This document shows, piece after piece, positions 57,901 to 64,000 of a stretch of 64,000 nucleotides of DNA. The position numbers were made by a program, and so were the translations under genes. Position 1 is the stretch's first letter; each line of letters begins with the position of its first letter. The stretch is from Chitinophaga eiseniae (GTDB lineage: Bacteria; Bacteroidota; Bacteroidia; Chitinophagales; Chitinophagaceae): the NCBI RefSeq assembly GCF_900167135.1, contig NZ_FUWZ01000001.1:496001-560000 (forward strand), read 5' to 3'. The notes below the pieces were generated by a model that was not told where the DNA came from, searched no databases, and worked only from the letters and a program-made list of their open reading frames with translations.

Positions 57901-57947
57901 ACGGTTCCACCGTAGAGAAGAAAGGAGTGATCAACCTGATCCGATAA
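48996..57947 (+). CDS. Giant T9SS-secreted adhesin (~2983 aa) with tandem beta-helix modules
   Basis: About 2983 aa; the ATG at 48996 gives a signal peptide ending LLAQ, and 49008 is an alternative. After an N-terminal beta domain (about 35-225) come three tandem ~565-aa modules starting near residues 227, 791 and 1352. Each has an Ig-like part (TYQWQ), a parallel beta-helix part starting YTINKGAP and an end DIGAYEF. Then follow an IgGFc-binding-like domain (about 2088-2520, RFWVGYGHHQF), a PKD domain (about 2640-2725, SSWNWNFGD), Ig- and fibronectin-like domains, and a gliding-type (CHU_C) T9SS type B sorting domain (about 2896-2983, NTFTPNNDGKND). It should be displayed on the surface, with the PorP/SprF protein encoded at 62494 as secretion partner. 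Confidence 0.9.
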   Translation: MFFYMRNYTLSFIHKTILVAGMLLMLSSRLLAQTDINIGTGTTGNSDIGYPCPLQDYFEGNRAQYLFTAAELSAAGMAPGYITGIKFVVKNLNTADVIEQYGISIGGTTVGTLDETSWVPGTTVVRAPADYTILNGVNNFPFSNNFFWNGTDNIVVEVCSGAQVTDPGTFYSNNPEVAFTTGLTFNGSHTYRADNENNLCGTTDTDNTGTMTTRPNITFSWIPATPCTGTPNAGTAVSSVSTVCLNGTFDLRLTGATVASGLTYQWQQSANNTTWTNIAGATKSMLTTTQSASTWYRCIVTCTTSTQTATSASVNVTSPTLVSGTFTINKGAPTGGTNFASFNDAYNYLKCGISGPVIFNVVANSGPYTEQLLLKPVPGASATNTITFNGNGDTLKFAGTSANRGVIQLDNADYFTFNNLVIKATGTGSSGYGWGVFLTNDADFNTIKNSTILVDSTSTSSTAYAGIVISSSYTSPTTSGDAKCDNNTFASNKIIGGYYGIVLTGSSTMANMSNKITNNTITEFYNSGVNASGSFNTLVENNIISRPTRSTVSTFYGINFSNLNTKANITRNRISNPFGGAPASVSASYGIYFSGTDALSQLENVVSNNLVYNFTGRGDAYGIYNSSSDNVWYFHNTIALDGTSTSSTTYTARGFYQTSKADGIEFINNLIAVTRGGGGSKYAVYFGTTTGTIHANNNLYYLAAQGGTSFTGYYNANRSSLLDWKTASQQDTASLASNPLFAGVASGNYQPTSASVDNKGLPAGITVDINSNTRSTTTPDIGAYEFTPGPCTTPPTPGEATVSATPVCINRKVSLSLINNSIGLGQSYQWQTATAAAGPYTNIGNPMTNPDTTITAAATLYYRVAVTCSGNTAYSAPVQLTVNPAFPGGTYTINKGAPSSATNFVSFNAAKAAMECGIAGPVVFNVVSGSGPYAEQLILDSIAGMSATNTVTFNGNGNTIKFAPNDDNERAVIKLRGADYITFDSLVIDARGGTYGYGVQLLANADRNKITHSRILTDNTSTSSSVAGVVINGADASTSSGTNNGCDSNLVSGNKIDGGYYGVIVYGASSGSPAGNRIDSNAISEFYSYGVYLYNAENTVVDHNDIFRTTRSSVSYSNYGVSVSSKGDGNIISGNRIHGLFNGATGTTNSFYGIEFTSADATAANPAKIINNVIYDIRGGGTQRGFYNYSSDFTLYYHNTVALNDAVNTSSAEATGIYQSSTVAGVQFLDNILDISRTGGGNRTGISIAASAEFKSDYNDIFVQSSRNTAYTGNNGTNYATLADWRAGAKLDSNSLAVQPVFADPSVGNFAPVISPLDNSGRPVGVTKDILGVTRSTTTPDMGAFEINIPECTSPPVAGNATVDPTTPICMGTAIKLDLVGNSKGGHQTYQWQVSANAAGPWKYVSDTQYVSVYNTIAGAEKYYRCAVVCSNRDTVYSTPVKVNLNDPLLAGTYTINPALPSSTTNFQSFAAAVSKLECGIAGPVLFLAANGSYTEQLTMRHIPGASTVNRVTFSSASGNAADVTITYAGTSARNYVLKLDSVDYVTWRKITFKPTGTTYARAVEFAKKASFDSLQLCTITLPVTTSTGTNSAGVYASNCLGLGNVITGNTITEGSNGVYWQNGYGDNMSPGVTIDSNTIARSYSYGIYAEYVNRLVAQKNTINLSGALASTAYGIYADDCDTAISIVRNKININNTSSKGYAIYLTYCQPGAGAPGRVTGNEIYARTANTGELRGITLTSSNRISVNNNVVSVHTTASNSYGVYSEYGNNLNYLNNSILNTSTSSNNNYAAYFAHTSSSASPVKVRNNIFAADTGRTMYVGNPNFLNSDYNTLYTKGAVLVRQNTPGTSYGTLAAYRTGSGLDANSLVYKPAFVGPADLHPVLTDPEVWAIHGRGVQVPGNDKDIDGKPRPVTLQEGVPDMGAYEFLPTSVPPALPAFPAAPAAGVTQTFMFGTDTVTKVTWNNATLPSNMTVRRYSGVKPPNIAPGTDFMYFYTDVDVTPASGVYNFNIQQFYLDPWQGYIKRQKDIRLAMTDSTDKWKTDTLSKVNDITNVITDSTLHYFDKFTGLNGGNNAPQQLQPADSSNRGTRFWVGYGHHQFFTGDNSQQMVLYLNAKDSSNVTVRVNGTAWERTYHIPANKTITTETLPKGGMNDARLLEEGWSDRGISIESDVPIVAYAHIYGSASSGASMLLPVGTYGYDYYALTSRQNYSTDTYSWFYVVADYDNTTLEITPTVPTLAGRPANQTFTVTLNKGEVYQVLGSLQAGSEGYDVSGSHVRSIVNSDGKCFPVAFFSGSSRTGIGCGNSAGSSGDNLIQQNFPSQAWGKKYLTAPTSIDDDAASFMTNIFRVLVKDPATVVKRNGVALTGLINNRFYQFESNTADYIDANQPVMVAQYMSSSGSCDNTWGDGDPEMIYVSPLEQGIKQVGLYRNTVESINTNYLTLIIPTGGLSSLRIDGSNVFDHTYAHPNYTGYTVVVKRWDADAAQCNVIADSAFTAITYGLGSVESYGYNAGTLVKNLNILPAFSNVLNPSSGSNNTYTCVKTPFRFSMLIPVKPTKLTWKLSAVKNLTPAVDVVQTNPVPKDSLIANERTYYRFVLPDEYVFSAPGTYNIPIEISHPDIESCNNSFEAILTMKVIPAPVVNFTSNYTGCVGDVAQFTGSATTSNNVGISSWNWNFGDTTYAYRKDTTKQFKYPGIHKVKLSIVAAEGCIGDTTKEVEVYTPGVAAVVKDSLTVCSGSDASLAVKDPEAGVLYNWYDAPAGGNLLFTGNVYTITAATVSGTYYLEAINHGCPGATRAKVVVHVLPLLTTPVVKVDTVGVNLIRFKWAAVPNATSYEVSTDGGLTWTQPSSGREGLEHVISGLQPSQSVKLLVKVRGCEDKISDPAEGKTLPDGIYIPNTFTPNNDGKNDVLKVYGYIINKLHIAIFDQWGEKVFESNSQDIGWDGTYKGKTLPSGVYIYVCHLVLKDGSTVEKKGVINLIR
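49674..54790 (+). repeat. Three tandem ~1690-bp coding repeats inside the giant adhesin
   Basis: Module starts, taken at the first Cys of the Ig-like part, are at 49674, 51366 and 53049. The beta-helix starts are at 49968, 51663 and 53352. Periods are 1683-1695 bp, in frame. Copies have clearly diverged in sequence (for example YTINKGAP, YTINKGAP, YTINPALP) but keep order and length, so they are old duplications under constraint. Confidence 0.85.
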
Positions 57948-57964
57948 CCCAAAAATGTAAGGTG

Positions 57965-58306
57965 ATGAAGTACTTGCTTGCTTTCATAATTACAGCTGCG
58001 TTGCTGCATGGGGTGTTTCCCCGTGCAGCAGCTACCAGCTGCCGGCAGGGAATAGACAGCCTGGTCAACAGCGCCCGGTCTATCACTGCCTATCCTAATC
58101 CGGCCTCCGTGTCCGTGCGTGTGAAATCTGCGAAGAACCTGCGTGAACTGGTGATCTACGCACTGGATGGCAGGCAGGTGAGAAGAGTAGCCGCACCGGG
58201 AAAAGATAACCTGGTGCCGGTTTCAGGACTGGGACAAGGTCCTTATATGCTGCGGGCCTTATTTGAAGATGGGACAAGAACCTCAAAGATGATCATCAAA
58301 CAATAA
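57965..58306 (+). CDS. 113-aa protein: signal peptide plus T9SS type A sorting domain only
   Basis: The ATG at 57965 gives a signal peptide (MKYLLAFIITAALLHGVFPRAAA), then about 15 linker residues and a T9SS type A C-terminal sorting domain: ITAYPNPASVSVRV, LRELVIYALDGRQV, VSGLGQGPYMLRALFEDG, and the terminal KMIIKQ. No cargo domain is present. It lies 17 bp after the giant adhesin and 27 bp before the second adhesin, with no terminator between. It could be a decayed gene, but the frame, leader and intergenic spacing are intact. Confidence 0.85.
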   Translation: MKYLLAFIITAALLHGVFPRAAATSCRQGIDSLVNSARSITAYPNPASVSVRVKSAKNLRELVIYALDGRQVRRVAAPGKDNLVPVSGLGQGPYMLRALFEDGTRTSKMIIKQ

Positions 58307-58333
58307 TCATTTCAAGATGAAAAATTGTACAAG

Positions 58334-61300
58334 ATGTTTACCAAAATAACCAATCATCCTGCCTGCCAACGGCTACAGCGATGTCTCATGGCCATATCTG
58401 TGTTAGTGTTGCAGTTCGTAGCCTTCAGTTCGCACGCCCAGAATCTTTCCAACAAAGGGAAAGACTTCTGGGTTGGCTACGGACATCATCAGTTCATGGA
58501 GCCGGGAGGGGGCAACTCACAGGAGATGATCCTGTACCTGAGCGCCGAACAGGCCGCTACGGTAACAGTGAGTATCACCGGCACTGCCTGGACCCGGACC
58601 TACACCATCCCCGCCAATACGGTCATAGCAACAGACCTGATCCCTAAAACAGGCGCCAACGACGCCCGTTTGTATTCACCGCCGCCTTCGTTCGGCGGTA
58701 CCGGCGGCGAAGGTACCTTCAACAATAAATCGATCCATATTCACAGTAATGTGCCGATCGTAGCCTATGCGCATATCTTCGGCAGCGCCTCTTCCGGCGC
58801 TACCATGCTGATGCCGGAAGAAACATGGGGTTATTCCTATATCTCTGTCAACAGTCAGCAGGACTATGCCTCCGATTGTTTCTCCTGGATGTTTGTGGTA
58901 GCCAACCAGAACAATACCGTGGTAGAAATTACACCTTCCGTGCTGACCCGTAACGGCCGTGCGCCGGGCGTTCCCTTCACCGTTACCCTTAACCGCGGGG
59001 ATATCTACCAGCTGGTAGGCGGTGCGCTGGCAGGTTCCAAAGGACGGGAGCTTACCGGTACCACCGTAAAATCTATCGGTAATTCCGCCGGGGAATGTTA
59101 TCCGGTGGCCGTTTTCTCCGGCAGCAGCCGTACGTCGCAGTCCTGTACCAACAGCGGTGGCAGCGGCGATAACAATATTCAGCAGGTGTTCCCTTTCCAG
59201 GCCTGGGGTAAACGTTACCTGACAGCACCGTATTCCCATTCCGGCACGCCTACTTCCAACCAGACATCCATGTATAAAGTAGTAGTGAAAGACCCTGCTA
59301 CCGTGGTGAAAAAGAACGGCGCGGTCATGGGGCCGTTGATCGCCAACTCCTACTACGAGTACAATAGTAATACCGCCGACTATATTGAAGCCGATAAACC
59401 TGTACTGGTAGCCCAATATATGCCGTCTTCCGGCTCCTGCGGCAACAACGATCCGCTGGGAGACCCGGAGATGGTATACCTCAGCCCGATAGAACAGGCT
59501 GTTAAAAGAACCGGTTTTTACCGTAACAACCGGGAGTTTATTACGGTCAACTACCTGACGCTGATCATCCCCACCGGCGGTATCGGATCGCTGTTGATCG
59601 ACGGCAGTCCGTTGTTTAATACCTCCTATCCGCATCCCAACCTCACCGGTTATTCCGTAGTGGTGAAACGCTGGACCGCTGCACAGGCACAATGTATTGT
59701 GACCAGCGATTCCGCCTTTACCGCTACCACCTATGGTCTTGGCAGCGTAGAAAGCTATGGCTACAATGCCGGTACACTGATCAACAACCTGAACGCAGTG
59801 GGTTCTATTCACAACGAGTACGATACATCTAAAGCTACCAATGATTTTACCTGTACGCAAACGCCGGTGCAACTGTCTATCCTGATGGCCTACAAGCCCA
59901 CCAAAATGGTGTGGAAACTGAGCCTTCTGGGGGCGGCCATTACACCCAATGCAGATGTGACCGTGAACGCGCCGGTGCCTGTCGCTACCGTGGTGATCAA
60001 CGGTATCACCTATTATAAATACACTTTGCCCGGCTCCTATAAATTTACCAACACCGGGGAATTTGATATTACGGTGATGTCTACCCATCCTTCCATAGAG
60101 AACTGTACCAACACAGAAAAGGTGGGATATACCATTTCCGTGAAGCCCAAGCCCCGTGCGATATCCAGCTATGCTTATTCAGGTTGTACACTGGACAGCG
60201 CCATCTTCAAAGGAGAAAACAATCAACCTGATTATAAGATCGATCGCTGGAAGTGGGAGTTCCCCGGTCCGGCGCTGGACAGTGGCATTGAAGTGCATCA
60301 TGCCTTCCTGCCGGGACAGGCCAACGTGAAACTGACCGTGATCTCTGCCGATGGTTGTGTAGGAGACACTTCCTTCCAGGTAAAGGCGGTGGCCAAACCG
60401 GTGGCCAATTTCACCAGTGATGTGCCATCGCTGTGCGAAGGCGCTCCCGTGAAGCTGACAGACAACTCCACTTACGGCGGAACAACGCCGCTGAAAGAAT
60501 GGTACTGGGACTTTGGCAACGACTCTGTGAAGAAGGCCACTACCAATGCGCCGGAGTCTATGACGTATGACGGCCATAAAACTTACACCATTAAACATAT
60601 GGTGAAGGTGAGCGACTTGTGTATCAGCGACACCATTACCAAAACCATCACTGTATACGCGAAGCCTCATGCGGCCTTTACATTCCCCGGTGATTGTCTG
60701 CCGGTAAATGGCGTGGTACAGTTTTCCAGCACCGCCACCGTGCCCGATGCACAGACGCTGACCGGCCACAGCTGGGATTTTGGTGATGCCGGCGCTACGC
60801 CTGCCAATCCCAACACTTCATTACTGCCGTCTCCTACGCATGCCTATACGAAGTTTGGTACCTACACGATCAAATACCAGGTAACTACCGATAAAGGTTG
60901 TACGAAAGATACCACCATCACTGCCAGCTTTAAACTGAAACCACAACTGGCGTATGCACCGGTAAACGGGATATGCGTAAACGTGAAAGGAAGTATCAAA
61001 GTGGCCAATGCGGCTGTGCAGAACGGGGTGACCGGCAAGGGCTACTACAAAGGTCCGGCTACCGACTCCTCCGGTAATTTCACACCTTCCGCGGCTGGCG
61101 CCGGTACGCATAAAATCTGGTATGTGTTCAACACCAGCACAGGCTGTTCCGATTCCGTGGCTACAGACGTGGTCGTATATCCGAAACCCACCGCCACCTT
61201 TACCGCCACCGCCAATGTCTGCCTTGGCCAGCCTGCGTTGATCACTGACCAGTCCACTATCACCGGTGGTGTCATCAGCACCTGGAAATGGGACGACGGT

Positions 61301-62461
61301 AAAGGCCAGCAGACGCAGGTAAACAACAATACGCCGTTTAATGTGCTTTATACCGCCGATGGCAGCTACACCGTGAAACTGGTGGCTGTCAGCGATCATC
61401 AGTGTTTGAGCGATACCGCCTCCATGAAGGTAGGTGTACATCCTTTACCCGAGGTGAACTTCCAGCTGCCAGCATCCATTTGTATGCCGGAAGGTAGCGC
61501 GCAGTTCACCAACCTGAGCAAGATCAAGGATAACTCAGCACTTACCTGGAAGTGGAACTTCGGAGATGGCAGCGCTGCCTCCGCGCTGAAAGACCCGCTG
61601 CATAACTATACAGCCTATGGTCCGTTTGACGTAGTGCTGGCAGCCACTTCCCCCTTCGGTTGCGCCGATAGCGCCACCAAGCGTATGGAAGCTTTCTTCG
61701 GTCAGCCCGTCGCTTCATTTAAGGTATCTCCGGATACTTTGTGCCAGGGAACAGATAATACGTTCACCGACCAGAGCACCGACGCTAAAAGCAATATCAC
61801 CACCTGGGCATGGGAATTTGGCGATGGTTCTACTTCTTCCGCGCAGAACCCGGTGAAGAAATACACTGAGCCCGGTGAGTACGGCGTAAAACTGAAAGTG
61901 AGTAACGCCGCAGGATGCACGTCAGCACCTTTCACCAGTAAAGTGGTGGTGTACCTGCAACCGGTGATTGATGCAGGGCAGTCGTTTGTGGTACCGCAGG
62001 GAACGGTGATCACTTTCAGGCCTACTGCCAATGATTCGGTGAACCTGAAGTTCCGTTGGGAACCGGCAGCTGACTTCCCGAACCCGACGCTGCTGTCGCC
62101 CTCTATCCCGGCTATGCATGACGAGGTGTATACGCTGACCGCCACCGGAAAACACAACTGTACCGCTAAAGACCAGCTGTCTGTTAAAGTGCTGAAGCCC
62201 GTGTTGCCACCCAATGCGTTCTCTCCCAACGGCGATAATATCAACGACAAATGGGTGATCTACAACCTGAGCGACTATCCCGACAGCAAGGTGGAAGTAT
62301 TCAACCGCTATGGTCAACGGGTGTATCAGTCCACCGGTTATCCACAGCCCTGGGATGGCAGCTTTAAGGGCAACCCGTTGCCGGTCGGCACTTACTATTA
62401 CGTCATCACCCTGCGTAACGGATTTGCGCCGCTGTCAGGGTATGTGGCCATCATCCGATAA
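58334..62461 (+). CDS. T9SS-secreted PKD-repeat adhesin (1375 aa)
   Basis: 1375 aa from the ATG at 58334 (a TTG three codons earlier is less likely). Signal peptide ends SSHAQ. An IgGFc-binding-like domain opens the mature protein (about 36-485, DFWVGYGHHQF, VPIVAYAHIFGSASSGATML), closely similar to that of the giant adhesin. Then about six PKD domains (about 615-1210; WKWEFPGP, WYWDFGN, HSWDFGD, WKWDDGK, WKWNFGDGS, WAWEFGDGS), an extra beta domain and a CHU_C type B sorting domain (about 1290-1375, NAFSPNGDNIND, ending GYVAIIR). It should be surface-bound or released through the T9SS. Confidence 0.92.
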   Translation: MFTKITNHPACQRLQRCLMAISVLVLQFVAFSSHAQNLSNKGKDFWVGYGHHQFMEPGGGNSQEMILYLSAEQAATVTVSITGTAWTRTYTIPANTVIATDLIPKTGANDARLYSPPPSFGGTGGEGTFNNKSIHIHSNVPIVAYAHIFGSASSGATMLMPEETWGYSYISVNSQQDYASDCFSWMFVVANQNNTVVEITPSVLTRNGRAPGVPFTVTLNRGDIYQLVGGALAGSKGRELTGTTVKSIGNSAGECYPVAVFSGSSRTSQSCTNSGGSGDNNIQQVFPFQAWGKRYLTAPYSHSGTPTSNQTSMYKVVVKDPATVVKKNGAVMGPLIANSYYEYNSNTADYIEADKPVLVAQYMPSSGSCGNNDPLGDPEMVYLSPIEQAVKRTGFYRNNREFITVNYLTLIIPTGGIGSLLIDGSPLFNTSYPHPNLTGYSVVVKRWTAAQAQCIVTSDSAFTATTYGLGSVESYGYNAGTLINNLNAVGSIHNEYDTSKATNDFTCTQTPVQLSILMAYKPTKMVWKLSLLGAAITPNADVTVNAPVPVATVVINGITYYKYTLPGSYKFTNTGEFDITVMSTHPSIENCTNTEKVGYTISVKPKPRAISSYAYSGCTLDSAIFKGENNQPDYKIDRWKWEFPGPALDSGIEVHHAFLPGQANVKLTVISADGCVGDTSFQVKAVAKPVANFTSDVPSLCEGAPVKLTDNSTYGGTTPLKEWYWDFGNDSVKKATTNAPESMTYDGHKTYTIKHMVKVSDLCISDTITKTITVYAKPHAAFTFPGDCLPVNGVVQFSSTATVPDAQTLTGHSWDFGDAGATPANPNTSLLPSPTHAYTKFGTYTIKYQVTTDKGCTKDTTITASFKLKPQLAYAPVNGICVNVKGSIKVANAAVQNGVTGKGYYKGPATDSSGNFTPSAAGAGTHKIWYVFNTSTGCSDSVATDVVVYPKPTATFTATANVCLGQPALITDQSTITGGVISTWKWDDGKGQQTQVNNNTPFNVLYTADGSYTVKLVAVSDHQCLSDTASMKVGVHPLPEVNFQLPASICMPEGSAQFTNLSKIKDNSALTWKWNFGDGSAASALKDPLHNYTAYGPFDVVLAATSPFGCADSATKRMEAFFGQPVASFKVSPDTLCQGTDNTFTDQSTDAKSNITTWAWEFGDGSTSSAQNPVKKYTEPGEYGVKLKVSNAAGCTSAPFTSKVVVYLQPVIDAGQSFVVPQGTVITFRPTANDSVNLKFRWEPAADFPNPTLLSPSIPAMHDEVYTLTATGKHNCTAKDQLSVKVLKPVLPPNAFSPNGDNINDKWVIYNLSDYPDSKVEVFNRYGQRVYQSTGYPQPWDGSFKGNPLPVGTYYYVITLRNGFAPLSGYVAIIR

Positions 62462-62493
62462 CGAACATTATTCACATAAAACACCGACACAAA

Positions 62494-63498
62494 ATGAGAA
62501 TAAAAATTGCAACATGGCTCATGTCAGTGACAGCCCTCTTCGCCTGCTCCAGGGCGATGGCCCAGGCTGACCCGCATTTCTCGCAGTATTATACCTATCC
62601 GTCGTGGCTCAACCCGGCCCTGACCGGGGCTTTCGACGGAGATTACCGGATTGCTGCGATATACCGGACACAATGGGGAAATATCAGCCCGTTTAAAACA
62701 TATGGTATCACGGCCGAAGTACCGACCGCCAAAAATATCAACTTCGGCGCCAGTGTGCTGAACCAGGCTGCCGGCGATGGTGGGTACAACTATACCACCG
62801 GGTATGTCAGCGCCGCTTACACCGGTGTGAAGCTGGACGCTGCGCATTATCACCAGCTTAACTTCGGGCTGCAGCTGGGGTTTATCCAGCGCCGCTTCGA
62901 TCCTTCCAAGCTCACCTTCGGTGAGCAATGGAACCCGGTGACAGGCTATAATCCCGCTAACCCGGTAACGGATGTACTGACCCGCACTTCTTCACTTTCT
63001 TTTGATGCCGGTGCCGGTGCGCTCTATTACGATGCCACACCCGGTAAGAAGTTTAATATCTATGGCGGTTTTTCGGTGATACATCTCACCCGGCCGCAGG
63101 ACCAGTTTGCCGCTGCCGGCGATGCCCGTTTTCCCATGCGCTTTAACGTGCATGGCGGCGTGAAACTAACGTTGTCGGACATACTGAGCATTACGCCCAA
63201 CTTCCTGTTTATGGCGCAGGGCCCGGCGCAGGAGAAGATGATTGGCGCTTATGGTCAACTGAAAGCGGCGCCTGAAACGGATTTCCTGCTGGGTCTGAAC
63301 TACCGCCTGAAGGATGCTTTCACCACCCATGCCGGGTTTATTTACAAGAGTATGATGCTGGGGGTGAGCTATGATATCAATACCTCCGACCTGAGCAAGA
63401 TGGCCCGCGGTTCCAACAGTTTCGAAGTATCGCTCACTTTTATCGGAAGAAGGAAAGTGAAGACGCCGGAAGTGGAATTCGTATGCCCCCGTTTGTAA
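62494..63498 (+). CDS. PorP/SprF-family T9SS outer-membrane protein
   Basis: 334 aa outer-membrane beta-barrel with signal peptide (about 1-24). The family N-terminus is clear: DPHFSQYYTYPSWLNPALTG, and the body has alternating barrel strands (LNFGLQLGFIQRRFDP, FNIYGGFSVIHLTRPQ). SprF-type proteins are needed for secretion of type B (CHU_C) adhesins such as SprB, so this copy probably serves the two adhesins encoded just upstream. It is 32 bp after the second adhesin. Confidence 0.95.
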   Translation: MRIKIATWLMSVTALFACSRAMAQADPHFSQYYTYPSWLNPALTGAFDGDYRIAAIYRTQWGNISPFKTYGITAEVPTAKNINFGASVLNQAAGDGGYNYTTGYVSAAYTGVKLDAAHYHQLNFGLQLGFIQRRFDPSKLTFGEQWNPVTGYNPANPVTDVLTRTSSLSFDAGAGALYYDATPGKKFNIYGGFSVIHLTRPQDQFAAAGDARFPMRFNVHGGVKLTLSDILSITPNFLFMAQGPAQEKMIGAYGQLKAAPETDFLLGLNYRLKDAFTTHAGFIYKSMMLGVSYDINTSDLSKMARGSNSFEVSLTFIGRRKVKTPEVEFVCPRL

Positions 63499-63525
63499 TT
63501 CATCTCTACATGTAACAGACATCTC

Positions 63526-64000
63526 ATGAAAAAAATATTATTTACCGCATCCGTGTTACTGGCCACCATGACGCTACAGGCGCAGTTTACCTACGATTAT
63601 CTGAAAGCGGCCGATCAATACTATAAGAAGGAAGACTATAATTCGGCCGTGCAGTATTATGAAAAATACCTCGGCACCAGGAACAAATCTTTTCGACAGG
63701 ATTCCTATAAACCTTATGCAGCGGTGAATGCCAGCCGTAAAACAACGGTGCCGGTGAGCAGCGCGCAGCAGGCGGTATATAAACTGGCGGAAAGCTACCG
63801 TAACCTGCATAACTATGAAAAGGCGGCGCCGCACTACGAAACGGTGCTGGAAGCCGACGCGAAAAGTTTCCCGCTGGCAGCCTATTATTATGCTGTTTCC
63901 CTCCGTGCCCTCGGTAAGTATGAAGACGCAGAGAAAGCGTTCCATAATTTTCTGCAGGGCTACGGTTCCAAAGACAGCTACAGTGCCGCTGCCGAACGGG
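63526..64000 (+). CDS. TPR-repeat protein, probably OmpA/PorE-like, 3' end outside window
   Basis: The frame opens at 63526 (MKKILFTASVLLATMTLQAQ, a signal peptide) and stays open to the window edge. The visible ~158 residues contain TPR-like helices (YDYLKAADQYYKKEDYNSAVQYYEKYL, AVYKLAESYRNLHNYEKAAPHYETVLEAD, AAYYYAVSLRALGKYEDAEKAFHNFL). A TPR protein with an OmpA-type C-terminus often follows porP/sprF genes and links the T9SS machine to peptidoglycan; that end is not visible here. It is 27 bp after the porP/sprF gene. Confidence 0.8.
   Translation, partial: MKKILFTASVLLATMTLQAQFTYDYLKAADQYYKKEDYNSAVQYYEKYLGTRNKSFRQDSYKPYAAVNASRKTTVPVSSAQQAVYKLAESYRNLHNYEKAAPHYETVLEADAKSFPLAAYYYAVSLRALGKYEDAEKAFHNFLQGYGSKDSYSAAAER

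Noticed and set aside
58676..60088. 470-aa open frame on the minus strand
   Set aside because: It is antisense to the IgGFc-like domain of the second adhesin and its residues look like a shadow frame (His/Gly/Val-rich without motifs).

Overview
The window reads as a chromosomal stretch of a Bacteroidota bacterium, most likely Chitinophaga or a close relative. The reasons are five SusC/SusD outer-membrane import pairs, four of them preceded by an ECF sigma factor and a FecR-type anti-sigma factor; Bacteroidota-type lipoprotein signals; type IX secretion (T9SS) sorting domains with a PorP/SprF partner; and promoter-like TAnnTTTG boxes. No tRNA, rRNA, CRISPR array, transposase or phage gene was recognised. 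Almost everything lies on the + strand.

Layout. (1) 1-8783: ECF sigma (cut by the window edge), FecR, SusC, SusD, a lipoprotein cyanophycinase-like serine peptidase and an exported isoaspartyl peptidase/asparaginase, closed by a terminator. The two enzymes are the two steps needed to break cyanophycin or beta-aspartyl peptides, so this looks like an import locus for that polymer. (2) 9115-16235: sigma, FecR, SusC, SusD with no attached enzyme, closed by a 21-bp hairpin. (3) 16559-26430: sigma, FecR, SusC, SusD, an exported endonuclease/exonuclease/phosphatase-fold enzyme and a BACON-like/DUF5689 lipoprotein; probably scavenging of nucleic acid or a phosphodiester. (4) 26485-27971: a visibly A/T-richer islet of small genes (unknown 61-aa protein, small lipoprotein, CPCC cysteine-rich protein, TfoX-like protein), then an Lrp/AsnC regulator divergent from a PLP-dependent class-V aminotransferase-fold enzyme. 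(5) 29845-38941: a long leader with two LacI-type palindromes, SusC, SusD, two surface lipoproteins (DUF4959/5126/5000-like and DUF4998-like) and a GH105 unsaturated glycuronyl hydrolase, i.e. a small polysaccharide utilisation locus, ending in a 30-bp inverted repeat shared with a convergent small acidic gene. (6) 39468-64000: sigma, FecR, SusC, SusD, an HExxH zinc metallohydrolase lipoprotein, a DUF4302 lipoprotein, then without a visible terminator a ~2980-aa T9SS adhesin, a 113-aa protein that is little more than a type A T9SS sorting domain, a 1375-aa PKD-repeat adhesin, a PorP/SprF protein and the start of a TPR protein. Gaps here are 17-32 bp, so import and surface display may form one transcription unit.

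How the parts work together. In the four sigma/FecR loci the SusC proteins carry an N-terminal STN signalling domain, which fits substrate sensing through SusC to FecR to the sigma factor. The SusC under the LacI-type palindromes lacks that domain. Every FecR-SusC junction holds a hairpin, which may separate low-level regulator transcription from high-level transporter transcription. The strongest candidates for something undescribed are the SusCD-linked cyanophycin/isoaspartyl-peptide locus and the joint metallohydrolase-importer/T9SS adhesin cluster with its cargo-less sorting-domain protein.
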